Below are positions 15,480 to 25,051 of a DNA stretch of 54,366 nt, in pieces (within the stretch, counting starts at the first letter, position 1; the number at the start of each line of letters is the position of its first letter). The translations under genes were made by a program, and so were the position numbers. The stretch covers positions 20,798 to 75,163 of the forward strand of contig JAPOVA010000021.1 of assembly GCA_026708385.1 (NCBI GenBank), written 5' to 3'. The notes beneath the pieces were generated by a model that worked only from the letters and a program-made list of their open reading frames with translations, ran no database searches and had not been told where the DNA came from. The DNA is from Simkaniaceae bacterium (GTDB lineage: Bacteria > Chlamydiota > Chlamydiia > Chlamydiales > Simkaniaceae).

Positions 15480-18455
15480 GTGACGAAGTCCATGCTACCC
15501 GTTCCGCAACACGCCCCGGGCGATACGTATAAGGCGTTCCGGTTCACCAAGGTCTTCCCTGTTGAGGAATTGCAGGCCGTTCTGTACGAGCTGGAAGATG
15601 CCGAAACGGGGGCCTCCGTCATGCATATAGCAAGCGATGACCGGGAAAATCTCTTCTGCATTTCCTTTCCTACCCTCCCGACCGATTCGAGCGGGGTTGC
15701 CCATATCCTGGAACATACCGTCCTCTGCGGATCGGAAAAATTTCCCGTCAAAGACCCCTTCTTCTCCATGAGAAGGCGCAGTCTTCACACCTTTATGAAT
15801 GCCCTTACCGGATCCGACTTCACCTGCTATCCGGCTGCCTCACAGGTGAAAAAAGATTTCTACAATCTCCTCTCCGTTTATGCCGATGCGGTGTTGCATC
15901 CTAACCTTAAGGAACTGAGCTTTAAGCAGGAAGGATGTCGTTTGGAGTTTGACATCCCGGATGATCCCACAACCCCCCTCCTCTTCAAAGGGGTCGTTTT
16001 CAATGAGATGAAGGGGAACCTCTCCTCCCCCGAATGTCGCCTGCGACATGCCATCATGCATGAGCTCACTCCCGATTTAACCTACGCCCACAACGTGGGA
16101 GGAGAACCCGTGGCGATTCGATGCCTCACTCACGGAGAGCTCAGAGCTTTTCATGAAACATTCTATCACCCTTCGAACGCCCTCTTCTTTTTCTACGGTA
16201 GTTTTCCCCTCCTCCCTCACCTCGACTTCCTCCGAGCTCCGGCCCTCGCCGGCTATGCGAACCGGGATCGCACCCCCCCCACCCCCGCCCCACCTCGCCT
16301 CGGCAAGCCTCGTGCCGTAGAGGTCGCCTACCCCCTCGGCGATAAAGAGACGCAGGGAAAGACCTTCATCGCCTTTTCCTGGCTTACGGCTTCGGCCGAA
16401 CATTCCGAAGAACTCCTCGCCCTTTCGGTCATCGATGCGGTGTTGATGGAACACGATGCCTCCCCCCTCAAAGCCGCCCTCCTTGAGTCGAAAAAGTGTG
16501 CCCGAGTCAGCGGGCAACTCGATGCGGAAGTGCGCGAAGTCCCCTACATCATCGTCTGCCGAGGTACCGACCCGGAGGAGGCCGATTCCCTCGAAGCGAT
16601 CGTATTCGAAACGCTCCGAAAACTTGTCCGGGAGGGGATCGATTGCGATCTTCTCGATGCCGCCATACACGGTCTTGAATTTGAAAGGCTGGAAATTACG
16701 AGCGATTTCGGCCCCTTCGGCCTCACCCTCTTCGTTCGAGCAGCCATCGCAAAACAGTATGGGTGTGCTCCGGAAGAGACCCTGACCGTCCGGGAACAAT
16801 TCCGCAATCTAAGGGAGAAAAGTCGCAACCCGGACTATTTTACCGGATTGATCAAGCGCTTTTTTCTCGATAATCCCCATTTTGTCAGATTGATCATGAA
16901 GCCGAGCGAGGCACTCGAAACGGAAGAGGCTCGGGAGGAAAAGCAGGCACTTGCCACGATTCGCAAAGCGCTATCGGAAGAAGAGGAGGGCGATTTGGTG
17001 CGACGGGCGCAAGAACTCAAGGCGTACCAGGATCTTCCCGAAAAAGAGGCATTGGAAGTGCTTCCGAAGGTAACCTTGGCCGACGTACCGAAAGAGGCCG
17101 TTTCGTTTCCCCTGCGGAAACACTCCCCTGCCAACTTCTCCCTCTACCACCATGCGTGCCATACCAACCACATCGTCTATGCCGATCTTTTCTTCCCCGT
17201 TCCGGCCCTTTCGATGGAGGAGTTACCCTACGTAAAGCTCCTGATCACCCTTCTTCCGCAACTCGGTACGGGGGCGCGCGGTTATAAAGAGAATCTGGAG
17301 TATATTAGCAGATATCTGGGCGATTTCGGTGCCTCCATCCACCTTATCCCCGATCCGGATCATCTCGAAAAACCGTTGAAGCCCCTCTTCTCCTTGTACG
17401 GTAAGGCACTCACGAGGCATGTCGATAAACTTTTCTCCCTCCTAAAAGAGGGTGCCTCCTCCCTCCGCCTGGATGAGGGGGAAAGAATCAAGAATCTGAT
17501 CCTGCAAATTCGCACCGCCGGGCAGAACAACTTGAGCCGGAATGCCCTTTCTTATGCTACCTGCCAAGCCCTTTCCGGGTACCGGTCGGGGCCGTACATT
17601 CTGCAAAAGTGGCACGGCATCGACTACTTCAACTTTATCAAAAGGCTCGCGCGCGACATCGATACGGGCCTTCCGGATTTGCTGAAGCGGTTGCGGGCGC
17701 TGTGCTCTCGCCTCCTTCACCTCAACGATCCTACCTTGGTCATAGGATCCGATGTAAAGCAGTTTGACACGATTTCCAAGGAGGGATACTACGGTTTGGG
17801 TGAACCGGCTACCCGACCGTATGAAGCGTGGCAACCCCTCACCCCTACGGAGATGCCCCCCTCACAGGGACGTTTCATCTCCACACCGGTCGCCTTTTCC
17901 GCTTGGGGATTCGACACGCCGTATACCTTTGCGCATTCCAACGCACGGGCCCTGAGCGTACTCCCCTATCTATTGGAAAATACCTCGTTGCACCGGAGAA
18001 TCAGAGAGCAGGGCGGTGCCTACGGATCGGGGGCGTGCTATGGTGCCTTGCAAGGCACCTTCCATTTTTACGGATATAGAGATCCGCACATCGCAGCTAC
18101 CTACGAAGCCTTTTCCGATGGGGTGAGGCAGATCGTTGAGGGGAGGTTCGATGAAAAGGAGCTCGAAGAGGCCAAGCTCGGTCTGATGCAAAGTCTCGAT
18201 ACCCCCGTTCTTCCGGGAAGACGTGCCTTGACTGCCTATTTGGAGATGCGAGAGGGGTACACTCGGGAGCGTCGCCAAGCGTTACGGGAGGGGGCGCTCG
18301 CCCTAACGCGAGAAGAGGTGCGACGTGTTGCCGATACGGTTCTTTATTCTCAAACGGATCGTGCGGTTGCCGTCACGGTGGCGGGAAGATCGCTGATCGA
18401 AAGGGAAAAGGGGAAACTCCCCTTCCCCCTGGAGGTCTCGCCCCTGGAAGAATGA
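15480..18455 (+). CDS. M16C zinc metallopeptidase (presequence-protease/insulinase family)
   Basis: A 991-residue member of the PreP/Cym1 branch of family M16, which degrades short peptides inside a closing two-half chamber. The inverted zinc motif is HILEH at residues 75-79 (H75, E78, H79). GSEKFPVKDPF, ALTGSDFTCYPAASQ and VVFNEMKGNLSSPE follow in the family order. The C-terminal half carries REQGGAYGSGACYGALQGTF, the substrate-binding Arg/Tyr region. Length matches the family. The start may be GTG 15480 or ATG 15492, and neither has a Shine-Dalgarno. A cytoplasmic peptide-recycling role is inferred; chlamydiae have an insulinase-family peptidase. Confidence 0.92.
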   Translation: MTKSMLPVPQHAPGDTYKAFRFTKVFPVEELQAVLYELEDAETGASVMHIASDDRENLFCISFPTLPTDSSGVAHILEHTVLCGSEKFPVKDPFFSMRRRSLHTFMNALTGSDFTCYPAASQVKKDFYNLLSVYADAVLHPNLKELSFKQEGCRLEFDIPDDPTTPLLFKGVVFNEMKGNLSSPECRLRHAIMHELTPDLTYAHNVGGEPVAIRCLTHGELRAFHETFYHPSNALFFFYGSFPLLPHLDFLRAPALAGYANRDRTPPTPAPPRLGKPRAVEVAYPLGDKETQGKTFIAFSWLTASAEHSEELLALSVIDAVLMEHDASPLKAALLESKKCARVSGQLDAEVREVPYIIVCRGTDPEEADSLEAIVFETLRKLVREGIDCDLLDAAIHGLEFERLEITSDFGPFGLTLFVRAAIAKQYGCAPEETLTVREQFRNLREKSRNPDYFTGLIKRFFLDNPHFVRLIMKPSEALETEEAREEKQALATIRKALSEEEEGDLVRRAQELKAYQDLPEKEALEVLPKVTLADVPKEAVSFPLRKHSPANFSLYHHACHTNHIVYADLFFPVPALSMEELPYVKLLITLLPQLGTGARGYKENLEYISRYLGDFGASIHLIPDPDHLEKPLKPLFSLYGKALTRHVDKLFSLLKEGASSLRLDEGERIKNLILQIRTAGQNNLSRNALSYATCQALSGYRSGPYILQKWHGIDYFNFIKRLARDIDTGLPDLLKRLRALCSRLLHLNDPTLVIGSDVKQFDTISKEGYYGLGEPATRPYEAWQPLTPTEMPPSQGRFISTPVAFSAWGFDTPYTFAHSNARALSVLPYLLENTSLHRRIREQGGAYGSGACYGALQGTFHFYGYRDPHIAATYEAFSDGVRQIVEGRFDEKELEEAKLGLMQSLDTPVLPGRRALTAYLEMREGYTRERRQALREGALALTREEVRRVADTVLYSQTDRAVAVTVAGRSLIEREKGKLPFPLEVSPLEE

Positions 18456-18496
18456 GTAATGAGTTCGGTGAATGAGTCGATGAATGAGTCGATCGG

Positions 18497-19900
18497 CTAA
18501 AGAGGCTCCTCTTCCTCGGATCGGACCCGGTTCACGAACCGGGCCAGTTCCTTGATGTAGGTGAGTCGTACCGACCCCGTCCGGCCATGCCGGTTTTTCC
18601 CGACGATCACCTCCCCGATTCCCGGTTTATCTTCCTCGGAGTAGTACTCGGGCCGGAAAAGGAGCATGACGACATCGGCATCTTGCTCAATCGAACCGGA
18701 CTCTCGTAAATCGCTCATCATCGGTCTGTGTCCCGTCCTTTCCTCCACTCTTCGGGAGAGCTGAGAACCGCACAACACCGGGATATGGAGTTCGCGTGCC
18801 AGGTTTTTGAGCATCCGGGAGATCTCGGCAATTTCCTGCTGTCTACTCTCCAATGCGATGCGAGACCCCGTACCCGAGAGAAGTTGCAGGTAATCGACAA
18901 CCAGTAATTTGATTTCATAGACCTCTTTCATCCTCCTTGCCCGTGCGCGCAGATCGATGATGTTCAACCCGGGTTGATCATCGATCACCATCGTATGATT
19001 CTCCATCTTTTTGGTGGTGGCAACGATCTTTTGGAATTCATCCCCTTTGAGATCTCCCGTACGTATTTTGTCCGATTCCACCCCCGACTGTGAGCAGATC
19101 ATCCGGTGTACCAGTTGTTCACCACTCATCTCCAAGGAGAATATGCCGACGGGATCTCCCTCTTGAAAACAGACATGTTCGGCAACGTTTAATGCAAAAG
19201 CGGTCTTCCCCATCCCGGGTCTTCCGGCGAAGATAAGGAGGTTGGAGGGGGCCAACCCGTTGATCATCTTGTCCAAATCGTAAAATCCCGTGGGCAGATC
19301 GGGAGAGAGGGCCTCTTCCCCCTTTTCCTGCAATGTTGCCTGCCGTTCTTCCAGCTCCTTGAGGTAGGGAAGACCCGAAAGGGATGCGACGCCGGAGAGG
19401 AGCTCCCGTACGGTCTTGCCGGGGTTCCTGTTCGTAGCTTGGCTGATCGCAAAGAGCTTCGCCTGCGCGCCGTCCAAAAAGGTAGAGACATCGACGGGAT
19501 CTTCCAAGGCCCCTTTTTCGATATCTTGCGATGCGGCGATCAGTCGACGCAAGATCGACTTATGTTGAATCAGCTCGACATACTCCTCGATATAGGCGGA
19601 AGTACCCGCATACTGCGCCAGAGAGACGAGGTAGGAGATGCCCCCCACCTCTTCGAGTTTATTGATCTGTTTGAGTTGTTCGCCGACAAGGTGGATATCG
19701 GCCGGTTTGTCACTTTTATAGAGAACTTTGAGTACGGAAAAGATGGTTTGGTGTTCGGTGTAGTAAAAGTCGGCACTCTCCATCGCATCGGCCGCAATAT
19801 TGAGGTGGTTGATCTTGGTCAACATGCACCCCAACACCATCATCTCGGACTCTTTCGAGTGGGGGGCGATCTTCACTTTCGAACGAATGTGTGTAGTCAT
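18497..19900 (-). CDS. dnaB: Replicative DNA helicase DnaB
   Basis: Hexameric 5'-3' helicase of the replisome. The N-terminal DnaB domain (about residues 12-115) begins PHSKESEMMVLGCML. The RecA-like C-terminal domain has Walker A GRPGMGKT at residues 226-233, FSLEMSGEQLVHRM, the Walker B region LLVVDYLQLLSG, and SQLSRRVEERTGHRPMMSDLRESG. At 467 residues it has the usual length. The start ATG 19900 is supported by GGAG about 8 bases upstream; an earlier in-frame start would add 19 atypical residues. No intein was seen. Confidence 0.95.
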   Translation of the reverse strand: MTTHIRSKVKIAPHSKESEMMVLGCMLTKINHLNIAADAMESADFYYTEHQTIFSVLKVLYKSDKPADIHLVGEQLKQINKLEEVGGISYLVSLAQYAGTSAYIEEYVELIQHKSILRRLIAASQDIEKGALEDPVDVSTFLDGAQAKLFAISQATNRNPGKTVRELLSGVASLSGLPYLKELEERQATLQEKGEEALSPDLPTGFYDLDKMINGLAPSNLLIFAGRPGMGKTAFALNVAEHVCFQEGDPVGIFSLEMSGEQLVHRMICSQSGVESDKIRTGDLKGDEFQKIVATTKKMENHTMVIDDQPGLNIIDLRARARRMKEVYEIKLLVVDYLQLLSGTGSRIALESRQQEIAEISRMLKNLARELHIPVLCGSQLSRRVEERTGHRPMMSDLRESGSIEQDADVVMLLFRPEYYSEEDKPGIGEVIVGKNRHGRTGSVRLTYIKELARFVNRVRSEEEEPL

Positions 19901-20239
19901 ACCGAATCTCCGGATCGGGTTACTACTCGTATAACACATGGCGACCATAACCACCATCTCGCCCTACGACTTTCGGGGCGACTCTCCCCCGAGTTCCGTT
20001 ACCGGGTACGAACGTACCATGCCCGTCTCCTCGAAACACCGTCCGCGTCCGACACCTTCGCGATTCCCGTGACCTCCGTGGAGAAATTGTCCGGGGGGTG
20101 CTCGGGGGTGGGGTGGTGTCGGATCCTATCGGTCCGGTTCCTTTGCGATCTCGCAGATGTAGCGACACTTTTGCCCGGATGTGGTATACGAATTCTCAGC
20201 AGGGCAGTATCTCCGGCGTAAGGCCGAAGTCACGGAGTT
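19901..20239. other. Intergenic region between dnaB and tsp
   Basis: No gene recognised. It holds a likely tsp promoter at 20162-20190: GCGACA, a 17-base spacer and TATACG with a TGG extension. Confidence 0.5.
20162..20190 (+). promoter_or_regulatory. Promoter of tsp-gltX-cysJ
   Basis: GCGACA (20162-20167), a 17-base spacer, then TATACG (20185-20190) preceded by TGG. It would drive three genes whose reading frames overlap. Confidence 0.5.
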
Positions 20240-22174
20240 ATGAACCGTTATCTCATCTACATTCTCTCTTTTTTGCTCTCGGTCGGGTGGTTTGCCGATG
20301 CGAACCCTCCCCCCCTTACCCCCTACCTGACCCGTAGAAAGGCGGAGGCGATTCTGAAAGATCATGCGATCTATAAAAATCTTTCTCCCGAACTGATGCG
20401 ACGCGTTTTACGCAACTACGTCGGTGAGTTGGATGAGGGGAAGACCTATCTCTTGCAAGGGGAGGTAACCGAATGGGAATCTCCCTCCGACGCCCTTCTC
20501 GCCAAGGCGGTGCGGAATTACCGGAGGGGTGATTTTTCCCTCTTCGGTACCATGTACGAAACGATGATCGGTGCCATACGAAGGCGGGCACGTCTTGAAA
20601 AAGAGGTACGGAGAGTGCAGGTCGATCCGGCCGACTTTAAGGATATGGGGTGGGCCCGAACCGAAGAGGAATTGCGAGAGCGATTGGCGGGACTCCATAC
20701 TCTCCGTTCGGCTGCTGCCGAAAAGTGGAATGCCGGTAAGAAAGAAAGGATAATCTTGCGATGTAAAAAACACCGCCTCTCCCGAGAACGGGAGATCGTG
20801 CAGAATTCGCAGGAGGGAAGGCGGAGACAACAGCTCACCTATTTTCTCAAGGCGTTTGCCTCGGCATTGGACAGCCATACCACATACTTTACTCCCGGAG
20901 AGGCCAAACGGTTCCTCTTGCAGGTACAGCAACGCCTTTTCGGTATCGGAGCCGAACTGCAAGATGACTTTACGGGGTTGATCGTTGTTCGACTCGTGGA
21001 GGGGGGCCCCGCATTCGATACCGGGGAGATCGGAGAGGGCGACCGGATTATCGCCGTCAACGGGGAGCCGGTCGTAGGGATGGATTTTATCAACGCCGTG
21101 GAGTCGATCCGCGGACCTAAAGGTACTTCGGTCGTTTTGACAATCCTCAAGGCAAAGGGGAAGGGGGAAGAGAGGCGAGAGGTTACGATTGTTCGAGACG
21201 AAATCACTACGGAGAAGAGTCGCTTCGCGGTGAATAGTATCCCCTACGGAGAGGGCACCATCGGCCATATCCGGCTTTTTTCCTTTTATCAAAGTCCCGA
21301 CCGCTCCTCCTCCGGAGATCTCCGTTCCGCTATTGAGAAGATGAAGAGTCGGGAACGTGTCAGGGGAATCGTCTTGGATTTACGGGGAAATGCGGGAGGG
21401 CTTTTGCCACAAGCCGTTGCCGTTACGGGACTTTTCATACGACCCGGCATCGTTTCTACCATTAAGGAGGGTGCGGGGCGACTCCGGCACCTGAGACATT
21501 TGGAAACCGATCCCGTGTGGGAAGGTCCCCTTATCGTCCTCACGGACAAAGCAAGTGCATCGGCCGCCGAAATTACGGCGCAGACACTACAGGATTACGG
21601 GCGAGCCGTTCTCGTCGGAGATGCGACCACGTGGGGTAAGGGAAGTTATCAAACCTTTACCCTCGATCACTCGACGAATACGATCAATCCGCAAGGAGAG
21701 TACAAGGTTACGCGAGGTCTCTACTATACCGTTTCCGGAAAAAGTCCCCAACTTACGGGAGCGATACCGGACATCGTCGTTCCGGGGTGCTTGAGTTGCA
21801 TGGAAATAGGGGAGGCGTACGCTCGATTTCCCCTTAGAGGAGACGCCATTGCCCCCGGCTTTGACGATGCTCTTTCCGACGTTCACCCCTTACGTAGGAG
21901 GGCAATCCGTTCGATCTACGAAAAGAGTAAGCAGGGTAGAATACCCGTTAACGTAGCCGGGATGGATATTTTGCGTGAAAATTCGGCCACACGGACGAAG
22001 AATGATGCCCGGTACCGGACATTTCTCAAAGAGATCGGGAACATACCTTTTGACCGGGGGGTGTTGCAAAAGTACAGGGAAAATGACTTGCAACTTGATG
22101 AAACGATCCATATCATGAGAGACCTGATTTTTTTGGCGGATTCTGCGCGTGCAGCTTCCGCTCCCGTTGCATGA
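20240..22174 (+). CDS. tsp: Tail-specific protease (PDZ-S41), CT441-like
   Basis: Periplasmic C-terminal processing protease. A signal peptide (MNRYLIYILSFLLSVGWFADA) is followed by an N-terminal helical domain. A PDZ domain lies at about residues 230-320 (IGEGDRIIAVNGEPVVGMDF), and the S41 catalytic domain follows. The nucleophile is predicted as Ser441 in KASASAAEI and the general base as Lys467 in TTWGKGSY. The Ser-Lys spacing is 26 residues, one more than in E. coli Prc. Chlamydia trachomatis CT441 is the recognised counterpart. GGAG lies 5 bases before the ATG. The stop overlaps gltX by 4 bases. Confidence 0.92.
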   Translation: MNRYLIYILSFLLSVGWFADANPPPLTPYLTRRKAEAILKDHAIYKNLSPELMRRVLRNYVGELDEGKTYLLQGEVTEWESPSDALLAKAVRNYRRGDFSLFGTMYETMIGAIRRRARLEKEVRRVQVDPADFKDMGWARTEEELRERLAGLHTLRSAAAEKWNAGKKERIILRCKKHRLSREREIVQNSQEGRRRQQLTYFLKAFASALDSHTTYFTPGEAKRFLLQVQQRLFGIGAELQDDFTGLIVVRLVEGGPAFDTGEIGEGDRIIAVNGEPVVGMDFINAVESIRGPKGTSVVLTILKAKGKGEERREVTIVRDEITTEKSRFAVNSIPYGEGTIGHIRLFSFYQSPDRSSSGDLRSAIEKMKSRERVRGIVLDLRGNAGGLLPQAVAVTGLFIRPGIVSTIKEGAGRLRHLRHLETDPVWEGPLIVLTDKASASAAEITAQTLQDYGRAVLVGDATTWGKGSYQTFTLDHSTNTINPQGEYKVTRGLYYTVSGKSPQLTGAIPDIVVPGCLSCMEIGEAYARFPLRGDAIAPGFDDALSDVHPLRRRAIRSIYEKSKQGRIPVNVAGMDILRENSATRTKNDARYRTFLKEIGNIPFDRGVLQKYRENDLQLDETIHIMRDLIFLADSARAASAPVA

Positions 22175-23688
22175 TGCCGGAAGAAGTACGAACACGCATT
22201 GCCCCCTCTCCGACGGGCGAGCCGCACGTAGGCACCCCTTACATGGCTCTTTTCAACTTGGTTTTTGCCAGACATCACGGGGGTAAATGCATTCTCAGGA
22301 TTGAAGATACCGACAGGACGAGGAGTCGCAAAGAGTATGAGACGAGCATCATTGAGGCACTCCGATGGCTTGGTATCGGATGGGACGAGGGGCCGGATAT
22401 CGGCGGTCCGTACGGGCCGTACAGACAGTCGGAGAGGGGAGCTATCTACCGGAAACACGCGCAGATACTCTTGGATGTGAAGAAGGCCTACAAGTGTTTT
22501 GCTACTCCGGAGGAGCTCAGGGAGATGCGAGAGGTCGCCGGCAAGGCGGGGAAGCCGTCCGGGTATGACCGAAGATACCGGAACCTGAGCGAAGAGGAAA
22601 CGGCGGTACGGGAAGCCAAGGGCGAACCCTACGTTATCCGGCTCAAGGTGCCCCTCACGGGCACTTGTGAATACGACGATATGGTGAAGGGGAAGATCTC
22701 TTGCCCTTGGGCCGATGTCGACGATCAGGTTCTCCTCAAATCGGACGGTTTTCCCACTTATCATTTGGCCAATGTCGTCGATGACCGACTCATGGCGATC
22801 TCCCACGTAATCCGGGGTGATGAATGGATGAGTTCGACACCGAAGCATATGTTCCTGTACGATTCTTTCGGGTGGTCCAGACCGAAGGTGATGCATATGC
22901 CTCTTCTTCTCGGTCCGGGAGGTAAAAAGCTTTCCAAAAGGAACAATCCGACTGCTGTTTTCTACTATAAAGAGTGTGGTTATCTTCCCGAAGCGTTCGT
23001 CAATTTCCTGACCCTGATGGGATACGGTATGGAAGGGGAGAGGGAAATCTATTCGGTGGACGAACTCATCCGGACCTTCTCCGTGAAAAGGGTGGGTTCT
23101 TCGGGCGCCTTTTTCGATAGCGCGAAACTCGACTGGATCAATCAGCACTACTTGATTCATACGATCCCGGAGGGGGAACTCTGGCCGAGAATCCGGGAGT
23201 GGGGCTTTTCCGATGAGAAGATGGAGAGATTGATGCCCTTGGTGCGGACACGGATCAAGACGTTCGGATCATTTATGGATCTCTGTTCTTTCCTGTTTAC
23301 GGCTCGGGTTTCCCTTTCGGAAGAACTTCTCCGTCCCAAAGGGATCTCCAAGGAGGCGAGTGCCGCAATCTGTAGATCCATGATCCGGAGCATGGATGAG
23401 GGGGGTGATTGGGGGCGGACGGGATTTGAGCAGGGATCCCGGGAAGTGGCTAAGGTATTCGGAGTCAACCATAAGAAGATCGTCATGCCGATTCTATTCG
23501 TTGCGATTACGGGTTCACGTTATGGTCCGCCCCTGTTTGATTCGGTTGATATTTTGGGAAAAAACCTGACTCGTGCCCGCCTTTTGGAGGCCATTGCCTT
23601 CCTCGGGGGTCTTTCGAATAAGCTCTCTTCCGCCCTCGATAAGGGGTGGGCATCGGGCGATTGCTCCTTTTTCTCGGCAAAGGGGTGA
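22171..23688 (+). CDS. gltX: Glutamate-tRNA ligase
   Basis: Charges tRNA-Glu (and possibly tRNA-Gln, for later amidation). The class I motifs are present: a HIGH-like PSPTGEPHVGTPYMALFN at residues 11-28 and KMSKS-like GKKLSKRNNP near residue 251. EDTDRTRSRKEYE and HVIRGDEWMSSTPKHM also match the family. At 505 residues it has the full normal length, including the anticodon-binding domain. ATG 22171 overlaps the tsp stop (ATGA), and its own stop overlaps the cysJ start by one base, so the three genes form a tight operon. No ribosome binding site is needed if translation is coupled. Confidence 0.95.
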   Translation: MMPEEVRTRIAPSPTGEPHVGTPYMALFNLVFARHHGGKCILRIEDTDRTRSRKEYETSIIEALRWLGIGWDEGPDIGGPYGPYRQSERGAIYRKHAQILLDVKKAYKCFATPEELREMREVAGKAGKPSGYDRRYRNLSEEETAVREAKGEPYVIRLKVPLTGTCEYDDMVKGKISCPWADVDDQVLLKSDGFPTYHLANVVDDRLMAISHVIRGDEWMSSTPKHMFLYDSFGWSRPKVMHMPLLLGPGGKKLSKRNNPTAVFYYKECGYLPEAFVNFLTLMGYGMEGEREIYSVDELIRTFSVKRVGSSGAFFDSAKLDWINQHYLIHTIPEGELWPRIREWGFSDEKMERLMPLVRTRIKTFGSFMDLCSFLFTARVSLSEELLRPKGISKEASAAICRSMIRSMDEGGDWGRTGFEQGSREVAKVFGVNHKKIVMPILFVAITGSRYGPPLFDSVDILGKNLTRARLLEAIAFLGGLSNKLSSALDKGWASGDCSFFSAKG

Positions 23689-24767
23689 TGTTCTACGACA
23701 AGAGGTCCCCCTTTTTCTCCAAGATTGTGGAGAGGACTCTGTTAAGTCGGATAGGTTCGAGCAGACAGACCTACGGCGTCACACTCGATCTTGCGGGATC
23801 GGGCATTGTCTACGAGCCGGGGGATGCTCTGGCCGTCATACCTCGCAATGATCCGGCATTTGTCGAACTGATCTTGGAAAAAGCGGGCAGAACGGGGAAA
23901 GAGCGGGTCATCGACCCCAAGACGGCGCATTCTCTCTCTCTAAGGCAGTTTCTGTCGGAGAGGGCGAATCTTTCCCGGGTTACGGGGAGACTCGTCCGCG
24001 CTTTGAAGGGGGGACGAGAGAGATGCGCGCGAGATAGGGATGTGATCGATCTGCTCTCCGACCATCTCACGAAGGAGATCTCCTTGGAAACACTCGTCGG
24101 ATCGTTTGCCCCCCTGCTACCCAGGTTTTATTCCGTTGCATCGGCTCAGACGAAGGAGAGGGATAGGGTCGATCTTTTGGTCTCTCGTCTCACCTACAAG
24201 ATGGGCGACAAAACGAGAGAGGGGGTGGCAAGCAGGTTTCTCTGTCGATCGGCTGAGGTGGGCCGCACCCCCGTTGCCATCTACCATCACCCGAACCGGA
24301 TGTTTACGATTCCGAAAGATCGCAATAAACCGCTCATTATGGTCGGTCCGGGAACGGGTGTGGCCCCCTACCGCGCCTTTTTGCAGGAACGTCTCAGGCA
24401 AGGGGCCACGGGGGGGCACTGGCTCTTTTTCGGAGAAAGAGAGAGGGCCTACGACTTTTACTATGAGGAGTTTTTTTCCGACCTTGCCCGGAAAGGGGTT
24501 TTGCGACTTGACTGTGCCTTTTCACGTGATCAACGGGAGAAGATCTACGTACAGGACGAAATGGTACGTCGAGCGGATCTTATCGGAGAGTGGATTGAGG
24601 GGGGGGCAATCATCTACATCTGCGGTGATGCCCATAAGATGGCCAAGGGGGTGACGAAGGCACTACGAGAGATCGTCATGGAGAAGAAAGGGTTATCCGA
24701 GGGGGGGGCGAGGGATTTTTTGCGGACCTTACGAAGGGAGGGGCGCCTTCTCATGGATGTCTATTGA
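23688..24767 (+). CDS. cysJ: CysJ-like FAD/NADPH flavoprotein reductase
   Basis: A diflavin-reductase module lacking the flavodoxin domain, like chlamydial CT435. It has an FAD-binding RFYSVASA near residue 147 (RxYS motif). The NADPH-binding VGPGTGVAPYRAFLQER is near residue 222, FFGERERAYDFYYEE is near residue 258, and IYICGDAHKMAKGV is near residue 309. Electron flow from NADPH through FAD is the family activity, but the physiological acceptor in chlamydiae is unclear. ATG 23688 overlaps the gltX stop by one base. As in Chlamydia, ispF is a near neighbour, here convergent. Confidence 0.88.
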   Translation: MFYDKRSPFFSKIVERTLLSRIGSSRQTYGVTLDLAGSGIVYEPGDALAVIPRNDPAFVELILEKAGRTGKERVIDPKTAHSLSLRQFLSERANLSRVTGRLVRALKGGRERCARDRDVIDLLSDHLTKEISLETLVGSFAPLLPRFYSVASAQTKERDRVDLLVSRLTYKMGDKTREGVASRFLCRSAEVGRTPVAIYHHPNRMFTIPKDRNKPLIMVGPGTGVAPYRAFLQERLRQGATGGHWLFFGERERAYDFYYEEFFSDLARKGVLRLDCAFSRDQREKIYVQDEMVRRADLIGEWIEGGAIIYICGDAHKMAKGVTKALREIVMEKKGLSEGGARDFLRTLRREGRLLMDVY

Positions 24768-24784
24768 TCGATCCGACGGTTTCG

Positions 24785-24860
24785 GACCGTCACGATGGCG
24801 TAGCACGTAAGCCCTTTTCTCCCCCCGGTGGCAATCGGTTGATCCTCATGAATGTTGCGA
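24785..24860 (-). pseudogene. Remnant of a second ispF 3' end
   Basis: Read on the minus strand this gives DQPIATGGRKGLTCYAIVTV followed by R, which aligns with GDELTAFGRGEGLMCYAIVTV at the C-terminus of the intact ispF (26028-26534). The 21 bases ACCGTCACGATGGCGTAGCA plus C are identical in both. The remainder of the enzyme is absent. About 100 bases further on, at 24959-25005, a copy of the ispF upstream region appears, as if a whole ispF locus had been duplicated and its middle lost. Confidence 0.72.
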
Positions 24861-24958
24861 TGTTTCTCCCCGGCGTCGTATCACGGAGCGGTTCAAAAAA
24901 GCATTGTCGTTTCGGCCGATCCTATGGAGCCGGCAGTTCCGGTTCCGTCGAGGTCGGT

Positions 24959-25005
24959 TCTACCGGAAAATGGGGTAGAACGGGTAGAATCGCGCCGGGG
25001 TCCGG
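24959..25005. repeat. Diverged copy of the ispF upstream region
   Basis: TCTACCGGAAAAT, then GGGTAGAA, CGCG and CGGGG..CCGG blocks, match 26566-26615 upstream of ispF with small gaps. Together with the 24785-24860 remnant this marks a duplicated ispF locus. Confidence 0.65.
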
Positions 25006-25051
25006 ATAGGGTGCCGAGCCCCTCCGGAAGTGAGAGGAGAGGTAGCGTACG

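Noticed and set aside
21916-23160. 414-codon minus-strand frame opposite tsp and gltX
   Set aside because: Antisense to two firmly identified enzymes.
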